This document shows, piece after piece, positions 44,110 to 53,563 of a DNA stretch of 64,000 bases. The notes beneath the pieces were generated by a model that was not told where the DNA came from, made no database searches, and saw nothing but the letters and a program-made list of their open reading frames with translations. The translations under genes were made by a program, and so were the position numbers. Origin of the DNA: Acinetobacter kanungonis (GTDB taxonomy: Bacteria > Pseudomonadota > Gammaproteobacteria > Pseudomonadales > Moraxellaceae). Each line of letters begins with the position of its first letter. The stretch's first letter is position 1. The stretch spans positions 124,001-188,000 of the forward strand of contig NZ_JAACKC010000006.1 in assembly GCF_009939195.1 (NCBI RefSeq), given 5' to 3'.

Positions 44110-45636
44110 TTAATGAAGCGATAAATACAGCCCAAATTGCTTTTTAATTTCGTTGCGTCTCAATTTTCCATTATCTGTTAGCATCTGATTATTCAGTGAA
44201 AATGGCTCGGTGGATCGATACCACTGCTTAATTTGGGCATAGTCAGGCATGCGATCATTGGCTTTTTGTACCGCTTGCTGCAACATGCCATCCGACACAG
44301 TGCCTTTGGCATAAATCACGGCAGAAAGATAAGGCTGTGCTTCACCAAAAATCGCAATCTGGTTGATTTCTGGCTCACTAGAACCATTGGATTCCACCCA
44401 TTCTGGGGAGATATTGCGCCCAAAACTGCTGACAATAATTTGCTTAATCCGCCCTGTAATAAACAGATACCCTTCTTCATCAAAGAAGCCTGCATCACCT
44501 GTATGAATCAGCGGATCAACAACCTCTTCGTTGAGATAGCCTTGCATGGCATTGCCACGAACAACCACTTCACCATTGTCTGCAATTTGCACATCGACAT
44601 GGGCCAAAGGCTTGCCCACGCTGCCAATTTTTCTGGCATTCGGCAAATTCAGACTGACCACAGAAGCGCATTCTGACAGCCCATAACCTTCATAAACAGG
44701 TAAGTTCAACTGTTGCGACTGCAACAGCAAATCGGTCGAGACCTTGCCACCACCGACGGCAATAAATTTCAAACTTGCAAAAGCCTGTGCACCATGCTGC
44801 TGAATATATTCCACCATTGCCTTGAGCATTTGTGGCAATAAGATCACGCTCTGAATCTGATACTGCTGCACAGTGGCTGCAAAGTTTTCCACCTTAAACT
44901 CATGATTCGATACCAGTCCAAACTGGCTGACATTGCCAACCACAATTGAACGTCCCATATTCAAGGCAACATAACTACCTGCAATATTTTCCAGCAAGGT
45001 TGCAAACGGAATTAGACATAAATGGCGTCCCAACTGGCTCGATTGTAAGGCTGTACTCAGAGATTCAGTAATCGACTGGATGGTTTCTTCCGCTAGGCAC
45101 ACGCCTTTCGGTGTGCCCGTACTGCCTGAGGTATAGGTAATCTTTGCAGGAACGACGGAATCTGTAAGCGCGGATGCAGCAGCATTATTTAAACGAATAA
45201 AAGTGCCTACAGCCTGTGCGGCAGCCAACAACTGCTGAATACGACCTTGCTCACTCAAGTTATGCAGCCATGTATTGTTTTTTGCAACACCATCAAGGTG
45301 ATAGGCTGAAATAGTCAAATTGACATCTGCCATAAAAATCGTATCGACCGCGCTGTCTTGGAGTAGATGTAAAATCTGTTGCGCACTAAAAAACAACGGA
45401 ATCGGGATCACGGTAATCCCAACCTTTTTAGCGGCCAAATCAATCAGCACCCAATCAATACTGTTCATGCCCCAGATCGCAAGTTTCTGCGTCTGTAACT
45501 GAACAAGTTCCTTGCTCAGCAGTTCTACCGCATGGTCCAGCTCTGCATAGGTCACGCTGCGCGCTTCGGTGACAATCGCTTCACGTTTAGGGCTTTGTTT
45601 CGCGTATGCGGCAATAACATCAAAAAGTTGATTCAT
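44110..45636 (-). CDS. AMP-binding acyl ligase of the hemolysin-family operon
   Basis: Adenylate-forming enzyme of 508 residues. The P-loop ITYTSGSTGTPKGVCL, the YEGYGLSECASVVSLN motif and LIHTGDAGFFDEEGYLFITGRIKQIIVSSFGRNISPEWVE are all present. The C-terminal lysine is in NGKLRRNEI. It probably activates a fatty or other acid for the pathway. A GTG at 45645 overlaps the stop of the upstream gene (GTGA) and is an alternative start; either way the genes are tightly coupled. Confidence 0.88.
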   Translation of the reverse strand: MNQLFDVIAAYAKQSPKREAIVTEARSVTYAELDHAVELLSKELVQLQTQKLAIWGMNSIDWVLIDLAAKKVGITVIPIPLFFSAQQILHLLQDSAVDTIFMADVNLTISAYHLDGVAKNNTWLHNLSEQGRIQQLLAAAQAVGTFIRLNNAAASALTDSVVPAKITYTSGSTGTPKGVCLAEETIQSITESLSTALQSSQLGRHLCLIPFATLLENIAGSYVALNMGRSIVVGNVSQFGLVSNHEFKVENFAATVQQYQIQSVILLPQMLKAMVEYIQQHGAQAFASLKFIAVGGGKVSTDLLLQSQQLNLPVYEGYGLSECASVVSLNLPNARKIGSVGKPLAHVDVQIADNGEVVVRGNAMQGYLNEEVVDPLIHTGDAGFFDEEGYLFITGRIKQIIVSSFGRNISPEWVESNGSSEPEINQIAIFGEAQPYLSAVIYAKGTVSDGMLQQAVQKANDRMPDYAQIKQWYRSTEPFSLNNQMLTDNGKLRRNEIKKQFGLYLSLH

Positions 45637-45641
45637 ACCCT

Positions 45642-46397
45642 TCACCCACTGATTGCAGAATGATTAATCTTAAAATCATAATGTTGTTGAGTCACAGCCA
45701 AAGCATCCGCAACATTAATCGCCAAGACCAAAGGTTTTTGCTGGTAGTAATTTCCCCATTGTTTTTGGGCTTCACCCAATACTTCAGGGTTCGCTTTCTC
45801 TAGAATTTGAAAATGCAGACCCATTTGCTGTAACACATAGCGCACGGCAATTGTCCCCGTACACACCGCCCACTCCACTTCCGCTACGGTCAGGTAAAAC
45901 ACCAAAAATGCCACAATCATTTTGGCGTATTCCATGTTCTGTGATGCCAAATTGCCAATTTCGACAATCTTGTCGCGTGAAACATCACGTTGAATCATTT
46001 TCTTCAAAGTTTGTTCAATTGGCTGTACCAGATATTGTTCCAAAAATGCCTGATGCGATTTCAACTGCTCAATGCCAATTGCCACTTGGGTTTGATGCTT
46101 AAATTCCCCCACAAATAAAGTGGACGAGAAATGTGACAAGGTGGCTTTATGTATTTCCTGATACTTGGTACTGATGAAGCTTTCCACCTGTTTGCGCTCG
46201 GCTTGATTTTCTTGCACAGCATGTATGTGCAGCATCATATTTTTTTGATGTGACACAACTCGATAGGTTTTCTGGTCGTGTAATTCATTCAAATATTCTA
46301 GTTTTAATACAGAATTTTCATAAATTTTATGATTTTTATAATAATTCAGACCACCATATGTAGTTGAAAAATTTTTCCCAAAGATGAATGTCGTCAT
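45642..46397 (-). CDS. Thermostable hemolysin family protein (GNAT-like)
   Basis: Protein of 251 residues in the T_hemolysin family named after Vibrio delta-VPH. The diagnostic core is FLEQYLVQPIEQTLKK, RDKIVEIGNLAS, then QKQWGNYYQQKPLVLAINV. The family fold resembles acyltransferases of the GNAT/N-acyl-amino-acid synthase type, so an enzymatic role is as plausible as lysis; no signal peptide is present. It is the first gene of an operon with a ligase, dioxygenase and SDR. ATG 46397 has GGCGAG about 6 nt upstream; ATG 46403 is adjacent. A very AT-rich upstream region precedes it. Confidence 0.82.
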   Translation of the reverse strand: MTTFIFGKNFSTTYGGLNYYKNHKIYENSVLKLEYLNELHDQKTYRVVSHQKNMMLHIHAVQENQAERKQVESFISTKYQEIHKATLSHFSSTLFVGEFKHQTQVAIGIEQLKSHQAFLEQYLVQPIEQTLKKMIQRDVSRDKIVEIGNLASQNMEYAKMIVAFLVFYLTVAEVEWAVCTGTIAVRYVLQQMGLHFQILEKANPEVLGEAQKQWGNYYQQKPLVLAINVADALAVTQQHYDFKINHSAISG

Positions 46398-46403
46398 AGT
46401 CAT

Positions 46404-46847
46404 CTCGCCATAAATTGATTCATTTAAAAATAAGTTTTGAAACTTAAAAAATACTTAAATCTTCATGACAATTTCGTGACAACACCAGTCACACTATTAA
46501 ATTATAATTCTTATTATCAATAGCTTATAGAAATTACTCCAACTTGAATCACAGTTAAGATACAAAACAATATATTAAAACATAAGATATAAGAATCTAA
46601 CTGAAAATTGTTATCTTTTACACTATTTATTCTGCAATTCGACCAATACTTAAATATAGATAAATGTAATACAGGATAGATAAAACACACTCACTTAAAA
46701 TAATCATATTTTATAAAAATATATAAATTTAAAACCTTGAATCATGCTAATTTTTATTCACATAAATGATATGGATCGAAATGGCGATCCAGCTTTTCCA
46801 ATTCCAAAACACTGAAAAGGCACTGAAAAAATGATCCATAAAAATAT
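46404..46847. other. AT-rich gap upstream of the hemolysin-family operon
   Basis: About 440 bp, strikingly AT-rich, with no credible gene. It must hold the promoter for the minus-strand operon. A degenerate Fur-box-like sequence lies at 46500-46518 (minus-strand GATAATAAGAATTATAATT, 14 of 19 to consensus), which in such DNA may be chance. Confidence 0.4.
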
Positions 46848-46883
46848 ATAGACCCACAACGGATCATCTCGTTATGGGTCTAT
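46848..46883 (-). terminator. Terminator after the GMC oxidoreductase gene
   Basis: ATAGACCCAcAACG pairs with CGTTaTGGGTCTAT (one mismatch). On the minus strand it is followed by ATATATTTTT. Confidence 0.8.
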
Positions 46884-46895
46884 GAATGGCGTTGA

Positions 46896-48614
46896 TTAAG
46901 CTTGCGCTAATGCAATGGCTAAATCACCTGTACCTTTTAATTCCGAGACCTGCCCATCCAAAGGCTGGCTAAACTGAATGCGCTTAATCTTCGAAGCATT
47001 TTCTTCATTGAAGATTGGAATTTGGCTCATGGCAAATTCAGACAATGCCGTAATGGTTAAGGACGGATTGACCCCCAAATTACCCGGCACAATTGAACCA
47101 TCAATGACACGTAGATTTTTATAGCCGAAGACTTGCCCCGTAAAATCAACGACACCATTAGATTTGTCACTGCCCATTGGCACCCCACTCATAATATGCG
47201 CTGTGGTTGGCGTACCCAATATAATTTCGGTGAGTGCCGAACCCGGTTCTCCCCCCAACTTTTCTGCAATCAATTTGGTGGCTTTTTCAGCCGCAGGAAA
47301 TGAAACCGTGAGCGGTGTATCCTCAGGTTTTTGTACCGCAGTAATGCTGTTTTTAAACAAGCGATACCACTTACGACGCCATTCCAAATGAATGAACGCC
47401 TCCGACTTTTGCATCACCAATAAAATAATCGAGTTTTTGGCTTTACCCTTATAGCGTAGGACTTTATAAGTTTTCCATGGATGTAGCAGAGTATTGAACA
47501 CAAACTTCATAAAACGAATGAAGCCTTGTCCTGTCACCATTGGCACATAAGGAATGTAAATCCAAGATGCATCTGCCCCTTCAGGGAAACGCGTGACTTC
47601 AATGTTGGTATCGGCATCCACGGAAATAAAGGAACTGATTGCCACACCATCATCCAGTCTTTCACGCGTGTTGTTGGCTGTGGTGAGGGTTTCAGAATTG
47701 GTGCGAATCTCTTGCCCTAAGAGTTTCGAGATATTCGGTAAAGTCTTGTGTCGATCTCGCATTTTAAGCAGCATGGGTACAGTACCCATGACTCCCGCAG
47801 ACAACACCACCCCTCGGCTGCGCAAACTATACTGACGCACTTGTTTGCCTACGGTTTCTTTCACAATAATTTCATACCCTGCACTGCCATCTTCATTCAG
47901 CGGGGTAATTTTTATCACTTCAGAACTTGGTCGAATCTCCACTCCATTGCGCTCGGCAAAATACAGATAGTTCTTCATCAGGGTATTTTTGGAGTTATTG
48001 CGGCAACCTAACATGCAGGCTCCGCAATAATTGCAGGTTTTGCGCTCTGGTCCATCACCATTAAAATATGGGTCTTGCACCGCCTTGTTTTGCTGACCAT
48101 CGACTTGCGGGAAAAACACCCCTGTCGTGACTGTTTTAAAAGAATTGGCATAACCCATCTCGCCTGCGACCGCTTTTAAGATATGGTCAGCCACATTGGT
48201 ATAGGTATTATTGGCGGTTCCCAACATACGCTGTGCCAAACCATAAAATGGCTTTAGGATTTCTTTCCAGTCTTTACGAATCTTGCTCCATGCCTCGGAC
48301 TCAAAAACCGCATCGGGTGGAATTAAATGTACATTGGCATAAATTTGCGACCCGCCACCTACACCAACCCCATGCAAAATGGTGGTCTTGCTGGTAAAGG
48401 TAAATTGCATGGTGCCTTTGAATCCGAGTTCAGGCATCCATAAATAATTTTTGGTATCTAAATTGGTGGTTGGAAAATCTTTGTCTTCACGGCGTAAGCC
48501 TTTCTCCAAGATCAAGACTTTATAGCCTTTTTCACTTAGGCGTAACGCACTGACCGATCCACCAAACCCTGAACCAATCACAATCTGATCAAAGTCAAAA
48601 TGTTGATTACTCAT
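46896..48614 (-). CDS. GMC oxidoreductase with ferredoxin-like Cys motif
   Basis: FAD-dependent alcohol or sterol-type oxidoreductase of 572 residues, cholesterol-oxidase-like branch. The FAD fingerprint VIGSGFGGSVSALRLSEKG is near residues 12-30, and GVGVGGGSQIYANVH near 82-96. NPSLTITALSEFAMSQIP is near the C-terminus. C194-x2-C197-x2-C200-x3-C204 (RKTCNYCGACMLGCRNNSKNT) has the spacing of a [4Fe-4S] site. ATG 48614 has AAAGGAG upstream. Downstream of a coniferyl-aldehyde-type dehydrogenase on the same strand, it probably oxidises an alcohol to the aldehyde used by that enzyme. Confidence 0.88.
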   Translation of the reverse strand: MSNQHFDFDQIVIGSGFGGSVSALRLSEKGYKVLILEKGLRREDKDFPTTNLDTKNYLWMPELGFKGTMQFTFTSKTTILHGVGVGGGSQIYANVHLIPPDAVFESEAWSKIRKDWKEILKPFYGLAQRMLGTANNTYTNVADHILKAVAGEMGYANSFKTVTTGVFFPQVDGQQNKAVQDPYFNGDGPERKTCNYCGACMLGCRNNSKNTLMKNYLYFAERNGVEIRPSSEVIKITPLNEDGSAGYEIIVKETVGKQVRQYSLRSRGVVLSAGVMGTVPMLLKMRDRHKTLPNISKLLGQEIRTNSETLTTANNTRERLDDGVAISSFISVDADTNIEVTRFPEGADASWIYIPYVPMVTGQGFIRFMKFVFNTLLHPWKTYKVLRYKGKAKNSIILLVMQKSEAFIHLEWRRKWYRLFKNSITAVQKPEDTPLTVSFPAAEKATKLIAEKLGGEPGSALTEIILGTPTTAHIMSGVPMGSDKSNGVVDFTGQVFGYKNLRVIDGSIVPGNLGVNPSLTITALSEFAMSQIPIFNEENASKIKRIQFSQPLDGQVSELKGTGDLAIALAQA

Positions 48615-48725
48615 TCTATTAACTCCTTTAATAGCTCTTTTTTCCTTTTTTAAACATGACTTTCCCCTGAGCTTCAAAAATGAGGTTTGAAGCTCGCAGT
48701 CAGGTTTAAGTGTTTAACCTAAAAT

Positions 48726-50171
48726 TTAAGATTTCATACGAATTAAAAAATTCAGTACCCAAGTCGCAAACTTGCCATACGGTGGTGCCAGAAATTTCAA
48801 ACTCGAAAAACCTGCTTGATAAAACACTGGACGCATTTTCGAGAAGGTCAGAAAACCTTCATAACCATGATAATGTCCCATGCCACTGGCACCCACGCCA
48901 CCAAAGGGTAAGTCATGTTGTCCCACGTGGAATAACGCATCATTCACCGAGACCCCACCCGACATGACACGGCTGATGTAGAACTCAACCAATTTTTTTT
49001 TGTGACTAAATGGATAAAAAGCCAATGGTCGATCCCGCTGTACAATGTAATCCACCACCTGCTCAGGCGTTTGATAGGTTTTCACCATCAGAATCGGACC
49101 AAAGGTTTCGCGCGTATCAATTTCCATCTCTTCATTGCTGTCGAGTACCAAAGTCAACGGAATCTTGCGTGTTGCAGCATCAGCGTCTTGTTGATTGAGA
49201 TTAATTAAGGTTGCCCCCTTGGCTTCAGCATCGGCAAGACTATGCATCAAACGCTGATAGGCACGATCATCAATCACCGAGGTGTAATCTTTACTATGAA
49301 TATCTGGCACATGTGCTTGCACCCAAGCCTTGGCTGTTTGAATTAATTCCTCTAACTTCGATTCATGCACAAACAGATAATCGACATTGGTACAGATTTG
49401 CCCAGCATTAAATTGCTTCACAAACATAATCCGTTCCACTGCTTTTTCCATTGGATATTCAGGGTCAATCACCGCTGGAGATTTCCCACCCAGCTCCAAA
49501 GTTACTGGCGTTAAGTTCTGCGCTGCGGCTGCCATGACCTTACGCCCTGTTGCCCCTGAACCTGTAAACATCAAGTGATCAAAGGGTAATTTGGAAAATG
49601 CGATGCCAACTTCACCTGTTTCATCAAAAATTTGCAGCTTCTCTTTGGCAAAATATTTAGGGCTAATTTCAATTAATAGTTCTGCCAAATGTCTTGAATT
49701 TTCCGACATTTTCACCATCGCTGTGTTACCCGCAGCAAACACGGCGGACAATTGCGAGAACATCAAATTGATTGGGAAATTCCACGGTACAATCACGCCT
49801 ATCACACCAAGCGGTTGTGGAATCAAACGGTTCTTGGCACCGAAGTACATGCTGTGATCGACCTTACGCTTTTGTACTTTGGTCCATTGGTTTAAATGTT
49901 TGATGCTGCTATTAATGTCATCTGTCGCTGTAATAATTTCTGCCAGTAAGGTTTCATGACGCGAACGATTGCCATAGTCCCGATTTAAAGCTTCAACAAT
50001 GGCTTCACGATGATTATTAATCATGGCTTTTAAATTGAGTAAATGCTGCTTTCTTTGCGCATTGCTTTCAATTCCTTGCTGATGAAAACTCGCGCGCTGC
50101 AATTGGAAGCAGTCTTGTAGGGTCTGCTCGATCATGGTTTGCTCGATATGAGACTGTACTGTAAGTTGCAT
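48726..50171 (-). CDS. Coniferyl-aldehyde-type aldehyde dehydrogenase
   Basis: NAD(P)+-dependent aldehyde oxidation to an acid. It has 481 residues, the short membrane-associated ALDH class that includes CalB and fatty aldehyde dehydrogenases. PWNFPINLMFSQLSAVFAAGNTAMVK, the general-base Glu in TLELGGKSP and the nucleophile Cys in FNAGQICTNVDYLFV are present. The hydrophobic C-terminus (FLAPPYGKFATWVLNFLIRM) may touch the membrane. First gene of a pair with the GMC oxidoreductase, divergent from an AraC regulator by about 150 bp. Confidence 0.92.
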   Translation of the reverse strand: MQLTVQSHIEQTMIEQTLQDCFQLQRASFHQQGIESNAQRKQHLLNLKAMINNHREAIVEALNRDYGNRSRHETLLAEIITATDDINSSIKHLNQWTKVQKRKVDHSMYFGAKNRLIPQPLGVIGVIVPWNFPINLMFSQLSAVFAAGNTAMVKMSENSRHLAELLIEISPKYFAKEKLQIFDETGEVGIAFSKLPFDHLMFTGSGATGRKVMAAAAQNLTPVTLELGGKSPAVIDPEYPMEKAVERIMFVKQFNAGQICTNVDYLFVHESKLEELIQTAKAWVQAHVPDIHSKDYTSVIDDRAYQRLMHSLADAEAKGATLINLNQQDADAATRKIPLTLVLDSNEEMEIDTRETFGPILMVKTYQTPEQVVDYIVQRDRPLAFYPFSHKKKLVEFYISRVMSGGVSVNDALFHVGQHDLPFGGVGASGMGHYHGYEGFLTFSKMRPVFYQAGFSSLKFLAPPYGKFATWVLNFLIRMKS

Positions 50172-50322
50172 AGACTTTCCTTTTAACAGCTAAAATGGCA
50201 ATTCAATATTTTTTTTATGCCTAGATGGAGGGAATCTCTTATCCTACTTTATCAAATTGCTTGCATTCGGCTTGACTTTTTAGGACACTGGCTTGATCTT
50301 TTAGGACAAAAGGAATCTTGTC

Positions 50323-51342
50323 ATGGCGAGTTATATTCGTGCAGCCAGCCTCGGTGGTTTCGAAGAATTGGTGCGTAGCTATGGGATTAATCCTATCGAA
50401 ATATTAAAACAGGTCGGGATTTTGCCTTCTTTGCTGCGCGATCCAGATTCTTTTATTCATTATGACCATTATTTAAGTTTATTAGAAAATGCCGCTATTC
50501 GCTGCCAAGAAGAATGTTTTGGCTTAAAACTGGGTGCATCACAAAATATTAGCACGATTGGTTTAATTGGCGTGTATATGTCCCGACAAGCGACCATTCT
50601 GGATGCTTTAAGCGTGGCGCAAAAATATGTCTATCTGCATGCTGAAGGCATTGTTTTTCATGTGTCACAGGTCAATGCTCAACTGTGTAAACTGACCTTT
50701 GTTCGCCTGAGTGAATACAATACCGATGTCCCGCAAAAATCCCAACTGGCCATCTGCCTTGTCGCAAACATCCTGAAAGATTTAATTGGACCTGTCTGGC
50801 ATGCTGAAAAAATTAGACTGAAACAACATGCACCCAAACAGCCTAAAGTATTTACTGTGCATTTTGGTTGTGAAGTTCAGTTCGAAACGGATGAAGATGC
50901 ACTGTATTTCCCCGCCAGTTTTTTAACGCATAAACCTTATGCCTTTAATGAAGATTTGGTCGATCAACTGATTGTGCAGCAACTCGAAACCCAAAGCAGC
51001 ACCAAAGGTGATGATGATAGCGCTTTAATTGAAAGCTCGGTGCGTATGCTCTTGGCTACAGGTGACTGTAGTATTGAAAATATAGCCTTATGTATGGGGA
51101 TGCATCCCAAAAAATTACAGCGACTGTTGAAAATGCAAGGGACAACTTATCGGGACTTGCTCGAAAATGTTCGCAAAAAAGAAGCAGTTCGCATGATCGA
51201 TTCGGGCAATGTCAGTCTGACCGATCTGGCGCTACAGCTTGGTTATGCAGAGCTGTCAATTTTCAGTCGTAATTTTAAACATTGGTTTGGTATGAGCCCC
51301 TCTGAATGGCGCGAGAAACATAAACCCGCACTGGCCCATTAA
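50323..51342 (+). CDS. AraC-family regulator beside the aldehyde dehydrogenase
   Basis: Regulator of 339 residues with an arabinose-binding-like N-terminal domain (ELVRSYGINPIEILKQVGILPSLLRDPDSFI) and two C-terminal HTH motifs (IENIALCMGMHPKKLQRLLKMQG; LTDLALQLGYAELSIFSRNFKHWFGMSPSEWR). It is divergent from the aldehyde dehydrogenase/GMC pair, its likely target. The inducer is probably an alcohol or aldehyde. It shares architecture but not close identity with the AraC protein at 3516. Confidence 0.88.
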   Translation: MASYIRAASLGGFEELVRSYGINPIEILKQVGILPSLLRDPDSFIHYDHYLSLLENAAIRCQEECFGLKLGASQNISTIGLIGVYMSRQATILDALSVAQKYVYLHAEGIVFHVSQVNAQLCKLTFVRLSEYNTDVPQKSQLAICLVANILKDLIGPVWHAEKIRLKQHAPKQPKVFTVHFGCEVQFETDEDALYFPASFLTHKPYAFNEDLVDQLIVQQLETQSSTKGDDDSALIESSVRMLLATGDCSIENIALCMGMHPKKLQRLLKMQGTTYRDLLENVRKKEAVRMIDSGNVSLTDLALQLGYAELSIFSRNFKHWFGMSPSEWREKHKPALAH

Positions 51343-51591
51343 AACCATGACTTGTGATTTACAGTACTTTATTTAGTTTCAAACCAGTGCCAACTGGCAT
51401 ATGCTCACGGTCATGCTATCACCTTAAATTCTCGTAATAGCATACGCCTTATCTAACTTATATTCTTGATATTAAACATAGACTTGTAGCATTAAAAACA
51501 ATTCACAGAAATCATTATATAAAAATATAATATATTAGTGAAAAACATGGTAATTTAAAATAAACCCATACGAAAAATAAGGTGATTTACC

Positions 51592-51933
51592 ATGAGCTAC
51601 ACCGAATTGACACAAGAGATTTCAGCCAATATCAAAAGTATGCGTGAGCAATCCCCCGATTTAATCAAGAGTTTTAATGCGCTCTCGCAAGCTGCCATGA
51701 AAGATGGCATTTTGGATGCTAAAACCAAAGAATTGATTGCACTCGCTATTGGCGTTGCCAACCGTTGTGATGGTTGTATTGGTTTTCATGTGCGTACTTT
51801 GGTCAAAATGGGCATGAGCTTTGAAGAATTGAATGAAGTGCTGGGTATCGCTGTGTATATGGGCGGCGGACCATCCTTAATGTATGCTGCCAATGCCGTG
51901 ACTGCATTTAATGAGTTTATTCATGCAGAATAA
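51592..51933 (+). CDS. AhpD-like carboxymuconolactone decarboxylase family protein
   Basis: A 113-residue helical protein with the redox motif CDGCIGFH (CxxC followed by His) typical of AhpD-type alkylhydroperoxidases rather than true decarboxylases. GILDAKTKELIALAIGVANRC and GMSFEELNEVLGIAVYMGGGPSLMYAANAV match the family. GGTGATTTACC precedes the ATG. Its 3' end overlaps the methyltransferase gene. Confidence 0.9.
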   Translation: MSYTELTQEISANIKSMREQSPDLIKSFNALSQAAMKDGILDAKTKELIALAIGVANRCDGCIGFHVRTLVKMGMSFEELNEVLGIAVYMGGGPSLMYAANAVTAFNEFIHAE

Positions 51934-52582
51934 TTCTGAGACGCCTATAAAAAATGAATGGGATGCTCGTTATGCCGAGCAAGATCATCTTTATGGTCGT
52001 GACGCCAATGTGTTTATTCAGCAGATCGTACAAACAATAGATATCTCAGGCAATACACTTGGGCTTGCCGAAGGTGAAGGTCGCAATCTGCTGTATTTGG
52101 CTGACTTGGCAAAACAACAACAACGCCCCTTTCGCGCTGAACTCTGGGACTATGCTCAGGTTGCGCTAGATAAAGCACAACGCCATGCGGATGAACGCGG
52201 CATCACACTCCATACGCATATAGTGGATTTAACTCAGGCAAATTGGCAAGCAAATCAGTATGACAACATCATCTGTGTATTTGGACATTTTGATGCACTA
52301 ACACGCCAGCAGCTATTGCAAGGTGTTCGTAACAGTTTGGTCGATGGCGGATGGTTTATCGGTGAAGTTTATTCGACGGAACAACTTGCCTATCAAACGG
52401 GTGGTCCGCGGGTCAAAGCAATGTTGTACGACCCGATAGAATTTCTAAGTCATTTTCAACACGATCATATTCAGCACTTTTTTGTCGGTGAAGTTGAGCG
52501 CTTTGAAGGACAGCTTCATCATGGTCTATCACACGTGATTCAATTTGCGATCCAGATCCGAAAATCCGCAGTATCTGAATAA
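51923..52582 (+). CDS. TehB-like SAM-dependent methyltransferase
   Basis: Class I methyltransferase of about 219 residues. EWDARYAEQDHLYG resembles the TehB/thiol-methyltransferase N-terminus, and LGLAEGEGRNLLYLADLA is the SAM-binding motif I. CVFGHFDALTRQQLLQGV and GGWFIGEVYS follow. The substrate is unknown; tellurite, selenite or thiol methylation are possible by homology. The start overlaps the AhpD-like gene (ATG 51923, or 51911), so the two are coupled. Confidence 0.82.
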   Translation: MQNNSETPIKNEWDARYAEQDHLYGRDANVFIQQIVQTIDISGNTLGLAEGEGRNLLYLADLAKQQQRPFRAELWDYAQVALDKAQRHADERGITLHTHIVDLTQANWQANQYDNIICVFGHFDALTRQQLLQGVRNSLVDGGWFIGEVYSTEQLAYQTGGPRVKAMLYDPIEFLSHFQHDHIQHFFVGEVERFEGQLHHGLSHVIQFAIQIRKSAVSE

Positions 52583-52587
52583 GCAAC

Positions 52588-52615
52588 AGCACAGGATGAT
52601 CATTCATCCTGTGCT
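52588..52615 (+). terminator. Terminator after the methyltransferase gene
   Basis: A 12-bp perfect stem AGCACAGGATGA / TCATCCTGTGCT with a TCAT loop, then ATTTGAGTTTTC. The T tract is weak. Confidence 0.75.
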
Positions 52616-52673
52616 ATTTGAGTTTTCATCTTCAGGTTTTGCTTGGTTGTCTTAAATTAGCAGAAGGACTTAA

Positions 52674-53453
52674 TCAAACCAAAGCTTTCACCAACATTGA
52701 AATCGCCACCACAATCACGGTAATGGCAAAAATCTTTTGAATAATGCTGGCGGGTACCAAGTTAGTGGCTTTACGTCCCAATAACATCCCAACGATACAG
52801 GCAATTACAAAAGTGGCTGAAATGCTGATCGGATACTGAAAACCATCCAAGACATGAATTGAAATACTCACACCGCCAATCAAGAAGATGATCATCAGTG
52901 AAGTGGCAACAATACTGTTCATGTCTAAATCTGTGGCTTTACGCAAGGCAGGTACAATCACAAAACCGCCACCGACGCCAAGCAGCCCAGTTAACAAGCC
53001 TGCTACCACGCCGATAAAACCCAATACCGAAGCGGTTTTCACATTCCAGATGAGTCGTCCAGTCGATTTGTTCACCTTACAAGGCGGGTTCGCCATATCA
53101 TTGACTTTATTAAAAAAGACCCGATACGCCACCACCAACATCACCAGACTAAAAGCAATGCTCAACCAGACGGGAGAAACAATATTGGATAGTTGTACGC
53201 CATAACGTGCCGAGGGAATACTGATGACCGCAATCCAAATCGCTGCACGATAACGCACGATTTTTTTCAATAAACCCTGAATCGTACCCACGAAAGCCGA
53301 CAAGGTCACCGCCAATAAGCCTACAGGTGCTGCCTGCGCCACGCTCCAACCCTGACTCGCCATCAGCGCTGGCACTGCCAAAATGCCACCACCAGCACCG
53401 GTCATACCAAGCAAACATCCTATTGCCAAGCCTTCTAAAACTAACAACCACAT
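52674..53453 (-). CDS. TauE/SafE-family sulfite/sulfur-anion exporter
   Basis: Inner-membrane transporter of 259 residues with about eight helices in two repeats (GCLLGMTGAGGGILAVPALM and GLLTGLLGVGGGFVIVPALRKATDLDMNSIVATSLMIIFLIGG), the TauE signature. ATG 53453 has GAGG about 8 nt upstream; ATG 53468 overlaps that site. It is the third gene of the sulfide-oxidation set and probably exports sulfite or another sulfur anion formed by the dioxygenase. Confidence 0.87.
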   Translation of the reverse strand: MWLLVLEGLAIGCLLGMTGAGGGILAVPALMASQGWSVAQAAPVGLLAVTLSAFVGTIQGLLKKIVRYRAAIWIAVISIPSARYGVQLSNIVSPVWLSIAFSLVMLVVAYRVFFNKVNDMANPPCKVNKSTGRLIWNVKTASVLGFIGVVAGLLTGLLGVGGGFVIVPALRKATDLDMNSIVATSLMIIFLIGGVSISIHVLDGFQYPISISATFVIACIVGMLLGRKATNLVPASIIQKIFAITVIVVAISMLVKALV

Positions 53454-53563
53454 GTTGTTTAACCTCATTTAAGCATTGCTGGACCCAATATTGAGATAAA
53501 GCGTCCCTGACCTATCTGAAAATTGACAGATAGGTGCCCGTGTTTGAAGGAATCTGTTAAAAA

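Noticed and set aside
46500..46518. Fur box
   Set aside because: Only 14 of 19 positions match and the surrounding DNA is extremely AT-rich, so chance similarity is likely. Not listed as a firm feature.
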